This document shows, piece by piece, positions 26,827 through 36,734 of a stretch of DNA of 64,000 nucleotides. Source of the DNA: Mesorhizobium carmichaelinearum (lineage in GTDB: Bacteria; Pseudomonadota; Alphaproteobacteria; Rhizobiales; Rhizobiaceae); the NCBI RefSeq assembly GCF_900199455.1, contig NZ_FZQR01000002.1, forward strand, positions 434,001 through 498,000. The letters run 5' to 3'. The stretch's first letter is position 1. Each line of letters opens with the position of its first letter. The translations under genes and the position numbers were made by a program. Below the pieces are notes generated by a model, which saw only the letters and a program-made list of their open reading frames with translations, was not told where the DNA came from and made no database searches.

Positions 26827-28151
26827 GCCGTCAGCCGCCGGCGCTGCTCGTTCATACGCGGCGCCTTGTGGAACTTGCCGTCCTTCATGATGGCGAGGAT
26901 GCGGTTCTTGTCCTGCAGGATGCGCACATCGGCGATCGGGTCGCCGTCGATCAACAGGATATCGGCGAGATAGCCTTCCTTGATCAGGCCGAGCTCGTCG
27001 CCCATGCCCATGATCTGGCCACCATATTTGGTGCCGGCCTGGATCGCTTCCATCGGCGAGAAGCCGAGCATCTCGACGAAGGTCTGGATGTCCTTGGCGT
27101 TGGTGCCTTGCGGCGTCCAGGCAAAGCCGTAGTCGCCGCCGATCAAGACGCGGATGCCGCGCCGGTGCATCTTCTTCATCGTGTCGATGCACATTTCGAG
27201 TTCGCGCTCATATTCGAGCGACAGCGGCGAGCCGGGCTTGATGCCCCACTGCTCGGCATGGCGCGCGGTGTTGATCAGCCAGGCTATGCCGGGCGCCACG
27301 AAATGCTTGTCCTTGACCGCCTCGAGCATGTCGAGCGCTTCCTCGTCGGCGAAGGAGGCATGGTAGATGTTCTGGATGCCGTGGCGCACGCACTGCTTGA
27401 CCGAGCCGGACGAGCGCGCATGCGCCGACAGCACCTTGTTGCGGCAGCGCGCCTCGGAGGCCGCCATCGCGACCTCCTCCTCCGACATTGGCGTTTCCTC
27501 GGCGCCCATGCCGGTGATGCTTTCGCCGGACAAATTGAGTTTTATCGAGTCGACGCCGTATTTGATCAGCTGGCGCACGGTGCGGCGGATTTCCTCCGGG
27601 CCGGAGACAACGATGCCGAGGTTCAGCCCTTCATGCGGAATGTGCGACGGCGAGGAATCGCCGAGACCGCCGACCGTGGTGATCTCCGGCCCCGCCGCGA
27701 GATAGCGCGGCCCGGGGAAACGGCCCTGGTTGATGAACTTCTTGGCGACGACATCGAGACGCGGCTTGGCGGCGGCGGCACCCCGGCCGGCGGTGAAGCC
27801 GGCATCGAGCACCAGCTTGGCCATTTCCATGGTGACCAGCATGTGCTCCTCGATTTCCATCATCTGGATGGGATCGATGCCGGGCGCGTTGTTCCAGGAC
27901 AGATGCAGATGCGCATCGATCATGCCGGGCATCAGCGTCGCGCCCATGCCGTCGATGACGGTTGCGCCGCCACTATAGGACGACGAGGAGGACGAGCCGA
28001 AGCGCGATGAGCCCTTGGTGATCTGCTTGATGCGGTTGCCCTGCACCAGCACCTCGCCGGTGTAGGGATATTCACCCGTCGCATCGAGCACGCGTACATT
28101 GGTGAACAGCGTGCTGCCCGAACCGTTGCCATTCCAGCTGTCGTCTGCCAT
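26823..28151 (-). CDS. Metal-dependent amidohydrolase
   Basis: A 442-residue amidohydrolase-superfamily enzyme. The metal-binding HxH lies in MIDAHLHLSW near residues 77-86. Later ligands are the His in LSAHARSSG near 225, the His in IQNIYHASF near 246, and the Asp in LIGGDYGFAW near 335. The layout resembles the imidazolonepropionase/prolidase-like branch. A Ser-rich stretch (SSRFGSSSSSSYSGG) around residue 52 is unusual. The ATG at 28149-28151 is preceded by GGGAGG. It probably hydrolyses a C-N or lactone bond in the imported compound. It sits directly before the permeases with an ATGA overlap. Confidence 0.9.
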   Translation of the reverse strand: MADDSWNGNGSGSTLFTNVRVLDATGEYPYTGEVLVQGNRIKQITKGSSRFGSSSSSSYSGGATVIDGMGATLMPGMIDAHLHLSWNNAPGIDPIQMMEIEEHMLVTMEMAKLVLDAGFTAGRGAAAAKPRLDVVAKKFINQGRFPGPRYLAAGPEITTVGGLGDSSPSHIPHEGLNLGIVVSGPEEIRRTVRQLIKYGVDSIKLNLSGESITGMGAEETPMSEEEVAMAASEARCRNKVLSAHARSSGSVKQCVRHGIQNIYHASFADEEALDMLEAVKDKHFVAPGIAWLINTARHAEQWGIKPGSPLSLEYERELEMCIDTMKKMHRRGIRVLIGGDYGFAWTPQGTNAKDIQTFVEMLGFSPMEAIQAGTKYGGQIMGMGDELGLIKEGYLADILLIDGDPIADVRILQDKNRILAIMKDGKFHKAPRMNEQRRRLTA

Positions 28152-28203
28152 CACAAGCCTCCCAACTTGCCGAGCGCGTAGTTCTACGCCCGATCTGAAA
28201 TCC

Positions 28204-28983
28204 TCACCTATCAACCCGTCTCAAAAAATCGGCGAGCTTCTGGCTGCTTTCACGCGGGCTTTCCACCGTGGCCCAGTGCCCGCACCGATCCAGCGACGAG
28301 AATACGGCGCCCTTGATCTTGTCGGCAAGCGCCTGGGCGACCCCTTGCGGGTTGACCGTGTCGGCGTCGCCGGTGACCAGCAATGTCGGCGCCGATATCC
28401 TGCGCGCATCGACGGCGGTCGCCTTGGCCAACGCTTCGCAGGTGCGGGCATAGGATTCCGGATCCTGGCGGGTGATCGATTCCCGCACGAAGGCGACGGC
28501 GGCCGGCGAGGTTTCCCTGGTGTGGGCCGAGATCGCATTGGCGACGATCTGGTCGGCGATGTCGGCCATGCCGCCCGAGCGCGCCAGCCGCGCCCGGTTG
28601 CCGAGCCCTTGCCGTGTCTCCTCCGCCGGTTCCGCTAGCGCGCCAAACAGCGTGAGCGACGCGACCAGCGAGGGCTGCGTCGCCGCAATCTGCTGGCAGA
28701 CGATGGTGCCCATTGAATGGCCGACGAAATGCGCTGTAGTAACACCCATGCCGGCCATGGCGCGGATGACGGCCTCGCTCATCCCCTCGATCGTTAGCGG
28801 CTCGATCGGGCGCGGCGAGCGGCCAGAGCCCGGCAGGTCGAGCCGGATGACGCGGTAGCCCGACAGTGCCGCCATCTGTGGCTGGAACATGTTCGACGTG
28901 CCGCCGAGGCCGTGAATCATCACCACGGCGGCGCCCTCGCCGACGGTTTCGGCAACCACCTGGCCAACCGTCACCGTGGTCAT
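28204..28983 (-). CDS. Alpha/beta hydrolase
   Basis: A 259-residue alpha/beta hydrolase. The oxyanion region is VMIHGLGGTSNMF near residues 21-33. The nucleophile elbow FVGHSMGTIVCQ near 87-98 carries the Ser, a probable acid lies in VTGDADTVNP near 200, and the His is in DRCGHWATVESP near 230. It resembles 3-oxoadipate enol-lactonase and meta-cleavage-product hydrolases, but that similarity is general to the fold. The start ATG at 28981-28983 overlaps the upstream gene's stop in an ATGA. It may hydrolyse a ring-cleavage or lactone intermediate in this operon. Confidence 0.85.
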   Translation of the reverse strand: MTTVTVGQVVAETVGEGAAVVMIHGLGGTSNMFQPQMAALSGYRVIRLDLPGSGRSPRPIEPLTIEGMSEAVIRAMAGMGVTTAHFVGHSMGTIVCQQIAATQPSLVASLTLFGALAEPAEETRQGLGNRARLARSGGMADIADQIVANAISAHTRETSPAAVAFVRESITRQDPESYARTCEALAKATAVDARRISAPTLLVTGDADTVNPQGVAQALADKIKGAVFSSLDRCGHWATVESPRESSQKLADFLRRVDR

Positions 28984-29858
28984 TGCGCGTGCTCCGCGAA
29001 GCGGTTCTCCAGCGTGCCGATGCCATCGATCTCGATGCGCACGACGTCGCCGGCCTTGAGGTATTTCGGTGGGTCGAAACCGATGCCGACGCCGACCGGC
29101 GTGCCGGTGGCGATGATGTCGCCGGGCTTCAGCGTGATGCCTTGCGACAGCGTGGCGATGATGGTCGGGATGTCGAAGATGAGCAGCGAGATGCGTGAAT
29201 CCTGGCGCAGATCCTCGTTGACGAAACACCGGATGCCGGCCGTCGCCAGATCGAGTTCGTCCTTGGTCACCGCCCATGGCCCCATTGGACAGAATGTGTC
29301 CTGCGACTTGCCGATCAGCCACTGGCTGTATTTGCCTTGCAGGTCGCGCGCGGTGACGTCGTTGACGATGGTGTAGCCCCAGACATGGTCGAGCGCATTC
29401 TCCTTCGAAATGCCGCGCCCGCCCTTGCCGATGATGACAGCCAGTTCCGCCTCGTAGTCGATGGCCGTCGAGACCGACGGGTCGATCAGCACGCTGGCAT
29501 GGTTGGCGACGACCGATTCAGGCACTTTGGAAAAGATGATCGGATGCTTGGGGATCGCGCCGGCGCCGGCGCTGGAATCGAACCCGCTGCGGGCGAATTC
29601 ATGCGCGTGCTCGTGATAGTTCTTGCCGACGCAAAAGATGTTGCGGCGCGGCTGCGGGATCGGCGCTTCGATCTCGACCTGCGCCAGCGGGATCGGCGAG
29701 AGCGTGCGCGGCAGGCCGGCACCGTTGCGCTCGATCAAAGCCAGAATGCCTGATTTGGCCTGGTCGACGGAAAAATCGAAGGGGGCAACGGTCTGCGCAT
29801 CGAGGTCGACAAGACCCACGCGACGTTCGCCAGCGATCGAAAAAGTCGCGACCCGCAT
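28980..29858 (-). CDS. Fumarylacetoacetate hydrolase family protein
   Basis: A 292-residue FAH-family enzyme. The N-terminal cap is followed by the catalytic core starting NIFCVGKNYHEHAHEF near residue 73. The metal-ligand region STAIDYEAELAVIIG lies near 125. GYTIVNDVTARDLQ near 155 and the C-terminal IATGTPVGVG near 257 complete the signature. Family members hydrolyse or decarboxylate/hydrate beta-diketo and 2-oxo acids using Mg. The ATG at 29856-29858 has GGGAGG upstream. It is the promoter-proximal gene of the transporter operon, which suggests it acts on a breakdown product of the imported compound. Confidence 0.9.
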   Translation of the reverse strand: MRVATFSIAGERRVGLVDLDAQTVAPFDFSVDQAKSGILALIERNGAGLPRTLSPIPLAQVEIEAPIPQPRRNIFCVGKNYHEHAHEFARSGFDSSAGAGAIPKHPIIFSKVPESVVANHASVLIDPSVSTAIDYEAELAVIIGKGGRGISKENALDHVWGYTIVNDVTARDLQGKYSQWLIGKSQDTFCPMGPWAVTKDELDLATAGIRCFVNEDLRQDSRISLLIFDIPTIIATLSQGITLKPGDIIATGTPVGVGIGFDPPKYLKAGDVVRIEIDGIGTLENRFAEHAQ

Positions 29859-29950
29859 CCAGTTCCTCCCTGAACCAATATTGAGCCAATTATTCGCTCT
29901 TTTGTTACACGCTAGCGCCGATTGGTTTAGCCCGCAAGAGGAATCTAGGC

Positions 29951-29961
29951 TGGTCATACCA
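29951..29961. promoter_or_regulatory. FadR-type GntR operator TGGTCATACCA
   Basis: The 224-base gap between the divergent FAH-family and GntR genes contains TGGTCATACCA, with TGGT and ACCA arms around three bases. This matches the TNGTNNNACNA consensus known for FadR-subfamily GntR regulators such as PdhR and LldR. It lies about 93 bases upstream of the FAH-family start and 122 bases upstream of the regulator. Control by the adjacent regulator is inferred. I see no other strong dyad in this gap. Confidence 0.65.
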
Positions 29962-30082
29962 AAAAGGATTCGACCGCCATCCCCACAGCCTCATAGGATG
30001 TCGATGGGCGCCGTGTGGTGGACGACGATAACCGAAGCTGCTATCAATGGTTCAATATCGGATCAGATAAAAGTTGCCAGAC

Positions 30083-30754
30083 ATGCCAAAGCTCGTCGCC
30101 AACGACATCGCCACCGCGCTGAAGAAACGCATTTCATCAGGCGAATGGATCGAGAATGGCCGCATGCCGCCGGAGCGCGACCTGGCGAGCGAATTCGGCG
30201 TGGCGCGCAACACGGTGCGACGCGCCGTCTCCTTCCTTGAGGATGATGGCACCGTCGTGCGGCATGTCGGACGCGGCACGTTCCTGACCACCACCAATCC
30301 CGCTTCGATGGCAGCGGTTGTCGGCCGGATGGAAGGCACCAGCCCGGCCGACATGATGGAGATCCGGCAGTTGCTGGAGCCGGCGGCGGCGGCGTTCGCC
30401 GCCACCAACGCCAGCGCCATGGAACTCAACGCGGTGCGCGAGGCGCACAAGATCGCCTCGGAGTCACAGGACATGCCGACCTTCGAGCATTGGGATGCGG
30501 AGTTCCACCACCGCATCTTCGCCTGCTCGCGCAACGATTTTCTCAAAGAGATCCACAATCTGATGCGCATCCTGCGCAATCAGGCGCCATGGTTCGAAAT
30601 GAAGAAGCGCTCCTTTTCCGAGGAGCGCCGCAGCATCTATTGCAGCGAACACCAGACGGTTCTCGATGCGCTGCTGCGCCGCGACCCCGAAAGCGCCAGC
30701 CAGGCCATGCTGGCGCATCTGAGAACCGTCGAGCGCAATCTGCTGGGGCGGTAG
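30083..30754 (+). CDS. GntR family (FadR/FCD) transcriptional regulator
   Basis: A 223-residue regulator. The winged helix spans about residues 5-70: NDIATALKKRISSGEW, then PPERDLASEFGVARNTVRRA, then the wing HVGRGTFL. The all-helical FCD effector domain covers 88-220, with likely metal ligands in DAEFHHRIF near 140 and EHQTVLDALL near 190. The ATG at 30083 is used; a TTG three codons earlier is possible, and neither has a clear Shine-Dalgarno sequence. It faces the FAH-amidohydrolase-importer operon across a gap with a consensus FadR-type site, so it probably represses that operon. It converges with pobA. Confidence 0.92.
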   Translation: MPKLVANDIATALKKRISSGEWIENGRMPPERDLASEFGVARNTVRRAVSFLEDDGTVVRHVGRGTFLTTTNPASMAAVVGRMEGTSPADMMEIRQLLEPAAAAFAATNASAMELNAVREAHKIASESQDMPTFEHWDAEFHHRIFACSRNDFLKEIHNLMRILRNQAPWFEMKKRSFSEERRSIYCSEHQTVLDALLRRDPESASQAMLAHLRTVERNLLGR

Positions 30755-30773
30755 ATCCGCAGAACGACAGCCC

Positions 30774-32995
<2,222 letters not shown>

Positions 32996-33014
32996 GTCCT
33001 GTTCTTCCTGACCA

Positions 33015-33629
33015 TCAGCTGTCGAAGAAGACTGTTTCCTTCTCCCCCTGGAGATGGATGTCGAAGACGTAGGTGTCGCCCTGGCGCTCGGCGATCAGCG
33101 TCGGCACGCGGACGCGGTGCTCGATGCGCGCCAGGATCGGATCCTCGGCATTGGCCTTTTCCTCGTCGGAGAAATAGAGCCGTGTGTGCAGGCCAAGATT
33201 GATGCCGCGCGCGACGATCCACAGCGTGATATGCGGCGCCATCAGGCTTCCATCTCGGAACGGCACGCGGCCGGGCTTGATCGTCTCGAAGGCGCAGACG
33301 CCGGTTTCCATGTCGGTCGGGCAACGGCCCCAGCCGAAGAAGTTCGGATCGGCGGCACCGCGCATCTCGGCCGGTGAGTTGTAAAACCCGTCGGCGTCCG
33401 CCTGCCATATCTCGATCAGCGCATCCTTTAGCGGCGTACCGGTGCCGTCCAGCACCCGGATTTTGAGACCGATGCGCTCGCCCTTGGTCTTGTCGCTGAC
33501 CATGGTCGCGCCAAGATCGGCCGCGTAGACACCGCCGATGCCACAGAAATTCGGCGTCAGTCCGATATGGACGTAAGGTCCCGCGGTCTGCGAGGGGCTC
33601 TCCTTCAGCCGATCGAGCGATTGCGCCAT
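33015..33629 (-). CDS. pcaG: Protocatechuate 3,4-dioxygenase alpha subunit
   Basis: A 204-residue intradiol dioxygenase subunit. It begins [20 protein letters not shown], including the SQTAGPYVHIGL motif of alpha subunits. The beta-sandwich core has LIEIWQADADGFYNSP near 83 and DPNFFGWGRCPTD near 105. The alpha subunit lacks the full set of Fe ligands and supports the active site at the interface with PcaH. The start at 33627-33629 shares one base with the pcaH stop. The complex cleaves protocatechuate between its two hydroxyls to give 3-carboxy-cis,cis-muconate. Confidence 0.95.
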   Translation of the reverse strand: MAQSLDRLKESPSQTAGPYVHIGLTPNFCGIGGVYAADLGATMVSDKTKGERIGLKIRVLDGTGTPLKDALIEIWQADADGFYNSPAEMRGAADPNFFGWGRCPTDMETGVCAFETIKPGRVPFRDGSLMAPHITLWIVARGINLGLHTRLYFSDEEKANAEDPILARIEHRVRVPTLIAERQGDTYVFDIHLQGEKETVFFDS

Positions 33630-34384
33630 CAATTGCCCTCCAGCCGGTTTTCGAACAGCGACGAGCGGCGGCCGCGCAGCACGATGTCGAATTTGTAGGC
33701 GAGCGCATCCATGGGGATGGTCGCCTGCGTGTCGAGGATGGCCGTCAGCGCCTCGATGGCCGCCTTGTCGGCGATGCCGCGCACGATCGGGCACTTCCAG
33801 ATCAGCGGGTCGCCCTCGAAATACATCTGCGTGATCAGCCGCTGGGCAAAACCATGGCCGAAGACCGAGAAATGGATGTGCGCCGGGCGCCAGTCATTGG
33901 GTCCGTTCGGCCAGGGATAGGGCCCGGGCTTGACGGTGCGGAAAGCATAGAAGCCGTGCTCATCGGTGATGGTGCGGCCGCAGCCGCCGAAATTCGGGTC
34001 GAGCGGCGCCAGATAGCCGTCCTTCTTGTGGCGGTAACGGCCACCGGCATTGGCCTGCCAGAATTCGAGCAACACGCCGGGAACGCCAACGCCGCGCTCA
34101 TCGAGCACGCGCCCATGGACGATGATGCGCTCACCGATGGCGCTCTCGCCCGGCCTGGCGAAATTGTGGATCAGGTCGGCGTCGAGTTCGCCGAGCATGG
34201 CGTGGCCGAAGACCGGTCCGGCTATTTCCGACAGCGTATTGTCGAAGGACAAAAGCGCCTTCTGCGGCGAGCGCAGCACCGAACTCTTGTAGCCCGGCGT
34301 CAGCGCCGGCGGATGCCATGTCCGGTCGCGCTGGAAGAAGGCGCCGGTCTCGGGCCTCCGGTTCGAGCCGGACTCAGCTGGCAT
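33629..34384 (-). CDS. pcaH: Protocatechuate 3,4-dioxygenase beta subunit
   Basis: A 251-residue catalytic subunit. Family sequence can be followed from the N-terminal [25 protein letters not shown] segment to the core. The non-haem Fe(III) ligands, two Tyr and two His, are expected in [14 protein letters not shown] near 130, [14 protein letters not shown] near 165, and [11 protein letters not shown] near 180. It forms the dioxygenase with PcaG. It overlaps the end of pcaC by 11 bases. All iron-ligand regions look intact, so the enzyme should be active. Confidence 0.95.
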   Translation of the reverse strand: MPAESGSNRRPETGAFFQRDRTWHPPALTPGYKSSVLRSPQKALLSFDNTLSEIAGPVFGHAMLGELDADLIHNFARPGESAIGERIIVHGRVLDERGVGVPGVLLEFWQANAGGRYRHKKDGYLAPLDPNFGGCGRTITDEHGFYAFRTVKPGPYPWPNGPNDWRPAHIHFSVFGHGFAQRLITQMYFEGDPLIWKCPIVRGIADKAAIEALTAILDTQATIPMDALAYKFDIVLRGRRSSLFENRLEGN

Positions 34385-34781
34385 TGTCGGTTCCGTCCAT
34401 TTCCGAAAACACGTCCTTGGCTATTCTGAAGGCACGGTTGGCGGCCGGCACGCCGGCATAGATGGCGACATGCAGGAACGCCTCGCAGATATCGTCGCGC
34501 GTGGCACCGGTGTTGGCGGTGGCGCGCACATGCAGGGCGACCTCCTCATCATGGCCGAGTGCCGCCAGCAGCGCCAGCGTGACGATCGAGCGCTCGCGCT
34601 TGCTGAGACCCGGCCGCGACCACACTGTCCCCCAGGCAGCCTCGGTGATCAGTTCCTGGAAAGGCTGGTCGAAATCGGTGGCGGTGACCTCGGCCCGGTC
34701 GACATGGCGGTCGCCGAGCACGGCGCGCCGCACCGCGAGGCCGGTGCGATATCTGGCTGCGTTGCCGGGGACTTCATCCAT
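34374..34781 (-). CDS. pcaC: 4-carboxymuconolactone decarboxylase
   Basis: A 135-residue helical protein of the CMD/AhpD-like family, the usual size of a stand-alone PcaC. Conserved segments are [13 protein letters not shown] near 19, [19 protein letters not shown] near 39, and [19 protein letters not shown] near 83. It decarboxylates 4-carboxymuconolactone to 3-oxoadipate enol-lactone. The start ATG at 34779-34781 ([11 protein letters not shown]) overlaps pcaD by eight bases; an ATG 11 codons upstream would lie deeper inside pcaD. In many bacteria pcaC is fused to pcaD; here they are separate, as in other rhizobia. Confidence 0.94.
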   Translation of the reverse strand: MDEVPGNAARYRTGLAVRRAVLGDRHVDRAEVTATDFDQPFQELITEAAWGTVWSRPGLSKRERSIVTLALLAALGHDEEVALHVRATANTGATRDDICEAFLHVAIYAGVPAANRAFRIAKDVFSEMDGTDNAS

Positions 34782-35583
34782 GGGTTTGTGCTCCAGGGGC
34801 AAGCGATGCGACAAATTCGCGGATCAGCGCGACCAGCGCTTGAGGCTGTTCGACGCAAGGGATGTGTCCGGCGTCGCGGATGATCTCGAAGCGCGCACCG
34901 GGGATCAGGGCGGCCAGCGAGCGGACGAGATCGGGGGGCGTCGAGCCATCGTGGTCGCCGACGACGCAGAGCGTCGGCACCGCGATGCGGCGCGCGCTCT
35001 CGGTGAAATCCGCGTCGCGGACAGCAGCGCAGGTGCCGATGTAGCCGGCGAGCGCTTGCCGGGTCATCATGTTCCAATAGCCGTCGAGCTCGGCCACCCG
35101 TGCGGTGTGGAAGGCGGGGGTGAACCACACTTTGAGAACACCGTCGGCAATAGCCTGGATACCCTTGCGTTCGACGACCGCGATGCGTGTGTTCCAGCTC
35201 TCGTTGGTACCGATCTTGTGGGCCGTGTCGCACAGGATCATGGCCTCGACGATCTCCGGCCGCCTGGCATAGAGCCCTTGCGCGATCATGCCGCCGACCG
35301 ACAGGCCGCACAGCACGATCTTCTCCAATCCGAAATGATCGATGAGCCCCGAGAGATCGTCGACATGATCGTCGATCGACCTGATGTCGCCGATGTCGGA
35401 CAGCCCGTGGCCGCGCTTGTCATAGACCAGCAAGGACATTTCGCCATCAAGCGCGGCGACAATGTCGTCCCAGATGCGGAAGTCGGTGCCCAGCGAATTG
35501 ATGAATATGATCGCGCGCGCATTGCCGGTCGCCTTGATGTGGCGATGGTGCAGCGTGATGCCGCCGATGGTGACGAATGGCAC
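34774..35583 (-). CDS. pcaD: 3-oxoadipate enol-lactonase
   Basis: A 269-residue alpha/beta hydrolase and the first gene of pcaDCHGB-pobA. The oxyanion region IIFINSLGTDFRIWDD lies near residues 24-39, the nucleophile elbow LCGLSVGGMIAQG near 90, and the His in RDAGHIPCVEQP near 240. It hydrolyses 3-oxoadipate enol-lactone to 3-oxoadipate. I chose the GTG at 35581-35583 because GGAGG lies at a normal distance upstream; an ATG eight codons further upstream (35605-35607) lies upstream of this ribosome-binding site. The PcaQ-type operator-promoter lies at 35619-35669. Confidence 0.92.
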   Translation of the reverse strand: MPFVTIGGITLHHRHIKATGNARAIIFINSLGTDFRIWDDIVAALDGEMSLLVYDKRGHGLSDIGDIRSIDDHVDDLSGLIDHFGLEKIVLCGLSVGGMIAQGLYARRPEIVEAMILCDTAHKIGTNESWNTRIAVVERKGIQAIADGVLKVWFTPAFHTARVAELDGYWNMMTRQALAGYIGTCAAVRDADFTESARRIAVPTLCVVGDHDGSTPPDLVRSLAALIPGARFEIIRDAGHIPCVEQPQALVALIREFVASLAPGAQTHG

Positions 35584-35618
35584 GATTTCGATCCTCCATC
35601 TCCACATTGCACAAGGCA

Positions 35619-35669
35619 TTTGGTTCGGTAAAATGATATTTTGCGCCACTTCATTAACTCCGGGGTTAT
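35619..35669 (-). promoter_or_regulatory. PcaQ operator and promoter of pcaDCHGB-pobA
   Basis: Read on the minus strand, 35669-35654 is ATAACC-CCGG-AGTTAA, one mismatch from the ATAACC-N4-GGTTAA motif known for PcaQ in Sinorhizobium meliloti. Seven bases after the partly conserved TTAATGAA comes a 27-base block (35645-35619), beginning CGCAAAATATCATTTTACC, that is identical to a block upstream of the pcaM gene. The whole 51-bp element matches the other copy at 44 positions. TATCAT within it could be the -10 hexamer. Confidence 0.85.
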
Positions 35670-35675
35670 CAAATT

Positions 35676-36593
35676 ATGGTCGAGAGCCGCATCCGGTTCC
35701 GTCATCTGCAGGCCTTCCTGGAGGTCGCGCGGCAAGGCAGCGTGGCCCGCGCCGCCGATTTCCTGCATGTCAGCGCGCCAGCGGTGACCAAGACGCTGCG
35801 TGAACTGGAGGAGGCGCTCGGTGTCGCCGTCGTCGAGCGTGACGGCCGCGGCATCCGCGTCACAAGGCTTGGCGAGATCTTCCTCGGCCATGCCGGCTCG
35901 GCGATTACGGCGTTGAAACGCGGCGTCGATTCCGTGCGCCAGGACGGCGCCATCAACCGCCATCCGATCCGCATCGGCGCGCTGCCGACAGTGTCGGCGA
36001 AGGTCATGCCACAGGCCATGAGCCTGTTCCTCGGGGAAAACACCGGGGCGGCGATCAAGATCGTCACCGGCGAGAATGCCGTGCTGCTCGAACAATTGCG
36101 CATCGGCGCGCTCGATCTCGTCGTCGGCCGGCTGGCGGCGCCAGAAAATATGACCGGCTTCTTCTTCGAGCACCTTTACTCAGAACAGGTGCTGTTCGTG
36201 GTGCGGGCCGGACATCCGTTGCTGGAACCGGGGGCGGACATCTTCGCGAGGCTCGACGAATTCCCGGTGCTGATGCCGACCCGGGAATCCGTCATCCGCC
36301 CCTTTGTCGACCGCCTGTTCATCACCAACGGCATGACCGCGCCTGCGACCGAGATCGAGACGGTCTCGGATTCGTTCGGGCGTTCCTTCATGCGGCAAAG
36401 CAATGCGGTGTGGATCATTTCGGCCGGCGTGGTGGCCAACGAGCTCGCCAACGGCACCTTCGTCGCTTTGCCGGTCGACACCGAGGAGACCAAAGGACCG
36501 GTTGGCCTGACGATGCGCACCGACACGGCGCCCTCGCCGGCCTTCACCATCCTGCTGCAAACCATTCGCGAAGCGGCCAGACCGGGCAAGTGA
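35676..36593 (+). CDS. pcaQ: LysR-type regulator PcaQ
   Basis: A 305-residue LysR-family activator, divergent from pcaD. The N-terminal winged helix is FRHLQAFLEVARQGSVARAA then VSAPAVTKTLRELEEALG (about residues 8-47). The effector domain begins PIRIGALPTVSAKVMPQAM near 91. In Sinorhizobium, PcaQ responds to 3-carboxy-cis,cis-muconate and activates pcaDCHGB and a protocatechuate importer; the position and operators here fit that. Its ATG is only six bases from the operator at 35654-35669, so its own expression is probably influenced by binding there. No strong ribosome-binding site is seen before it. Confidence 0.94.
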   Translation: MVESRIRFRHLQAFLEVARQGSVARAADFLHVSAPAVTKTLRELEEALGVAVVERDGRGIRVTRLGEIFLGHAGSAITALKRGVDSVRQDGAINRHPIRIGALPTVSAKVMPQAMSLFLGENTGAAIKIVTGENAVLLEQLRIGALDLVVGRLAAPENMTGFFFEHLYSEQVLFVVRAGHPLLEPGADIFARLDEFPVLMPTRESVIRPFVDRLFITNGMTAPATEIETVSDSFGRSFMRQSNAVWIISAGVVANELANGTFVALPVDTEETKGPVGLTMRTDTAPSPAFTILLQTIREAARPGK

Positions 36594-36638
36594 GGCATTG
36601 GACTGGTCGGACCGGGCGCCGTCTTCATCGGAAATCTC

Positions 36639-36689
36639 CTAACCCTGGGGTTAATGAAACACCGCAAAATATCATTTTACCGAACCAAA
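36639..36689 (+). promoter_or_regulatory. PcaQ operator and promoter of the pcaM importer operon
   Basis: CTAACC-CTGG-GGTTAA at 36639-36654 matches the PcaQ motif ATAACC-N4-GGTTAA except at the first base. The 27 bases at 36663-36689 (starting CGCAAAATATCATTTTACC) are identical to the pcaD promoter copy on the opposite strand. The start codon of the binding-protein gene is 45 bases further on. This places the importer, the SDR and the aldehyde dehydrogenase under PcaQ. Confidence 0.85.
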
Positions 36690-36734
36690 CCACTGGTGCA
36701 CTGTACCGATGGAGGACCACAGAGGGAGGAATGC

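Noticed and set aside
30083..30754. GntR gene as the regulator of pobA
   Set aside because: It converges with pobA and its consensus operator lies on the other side, before the FAH-type gene. pobA is embedded in the PcaQ operon by a one-base overlap with pcaB.
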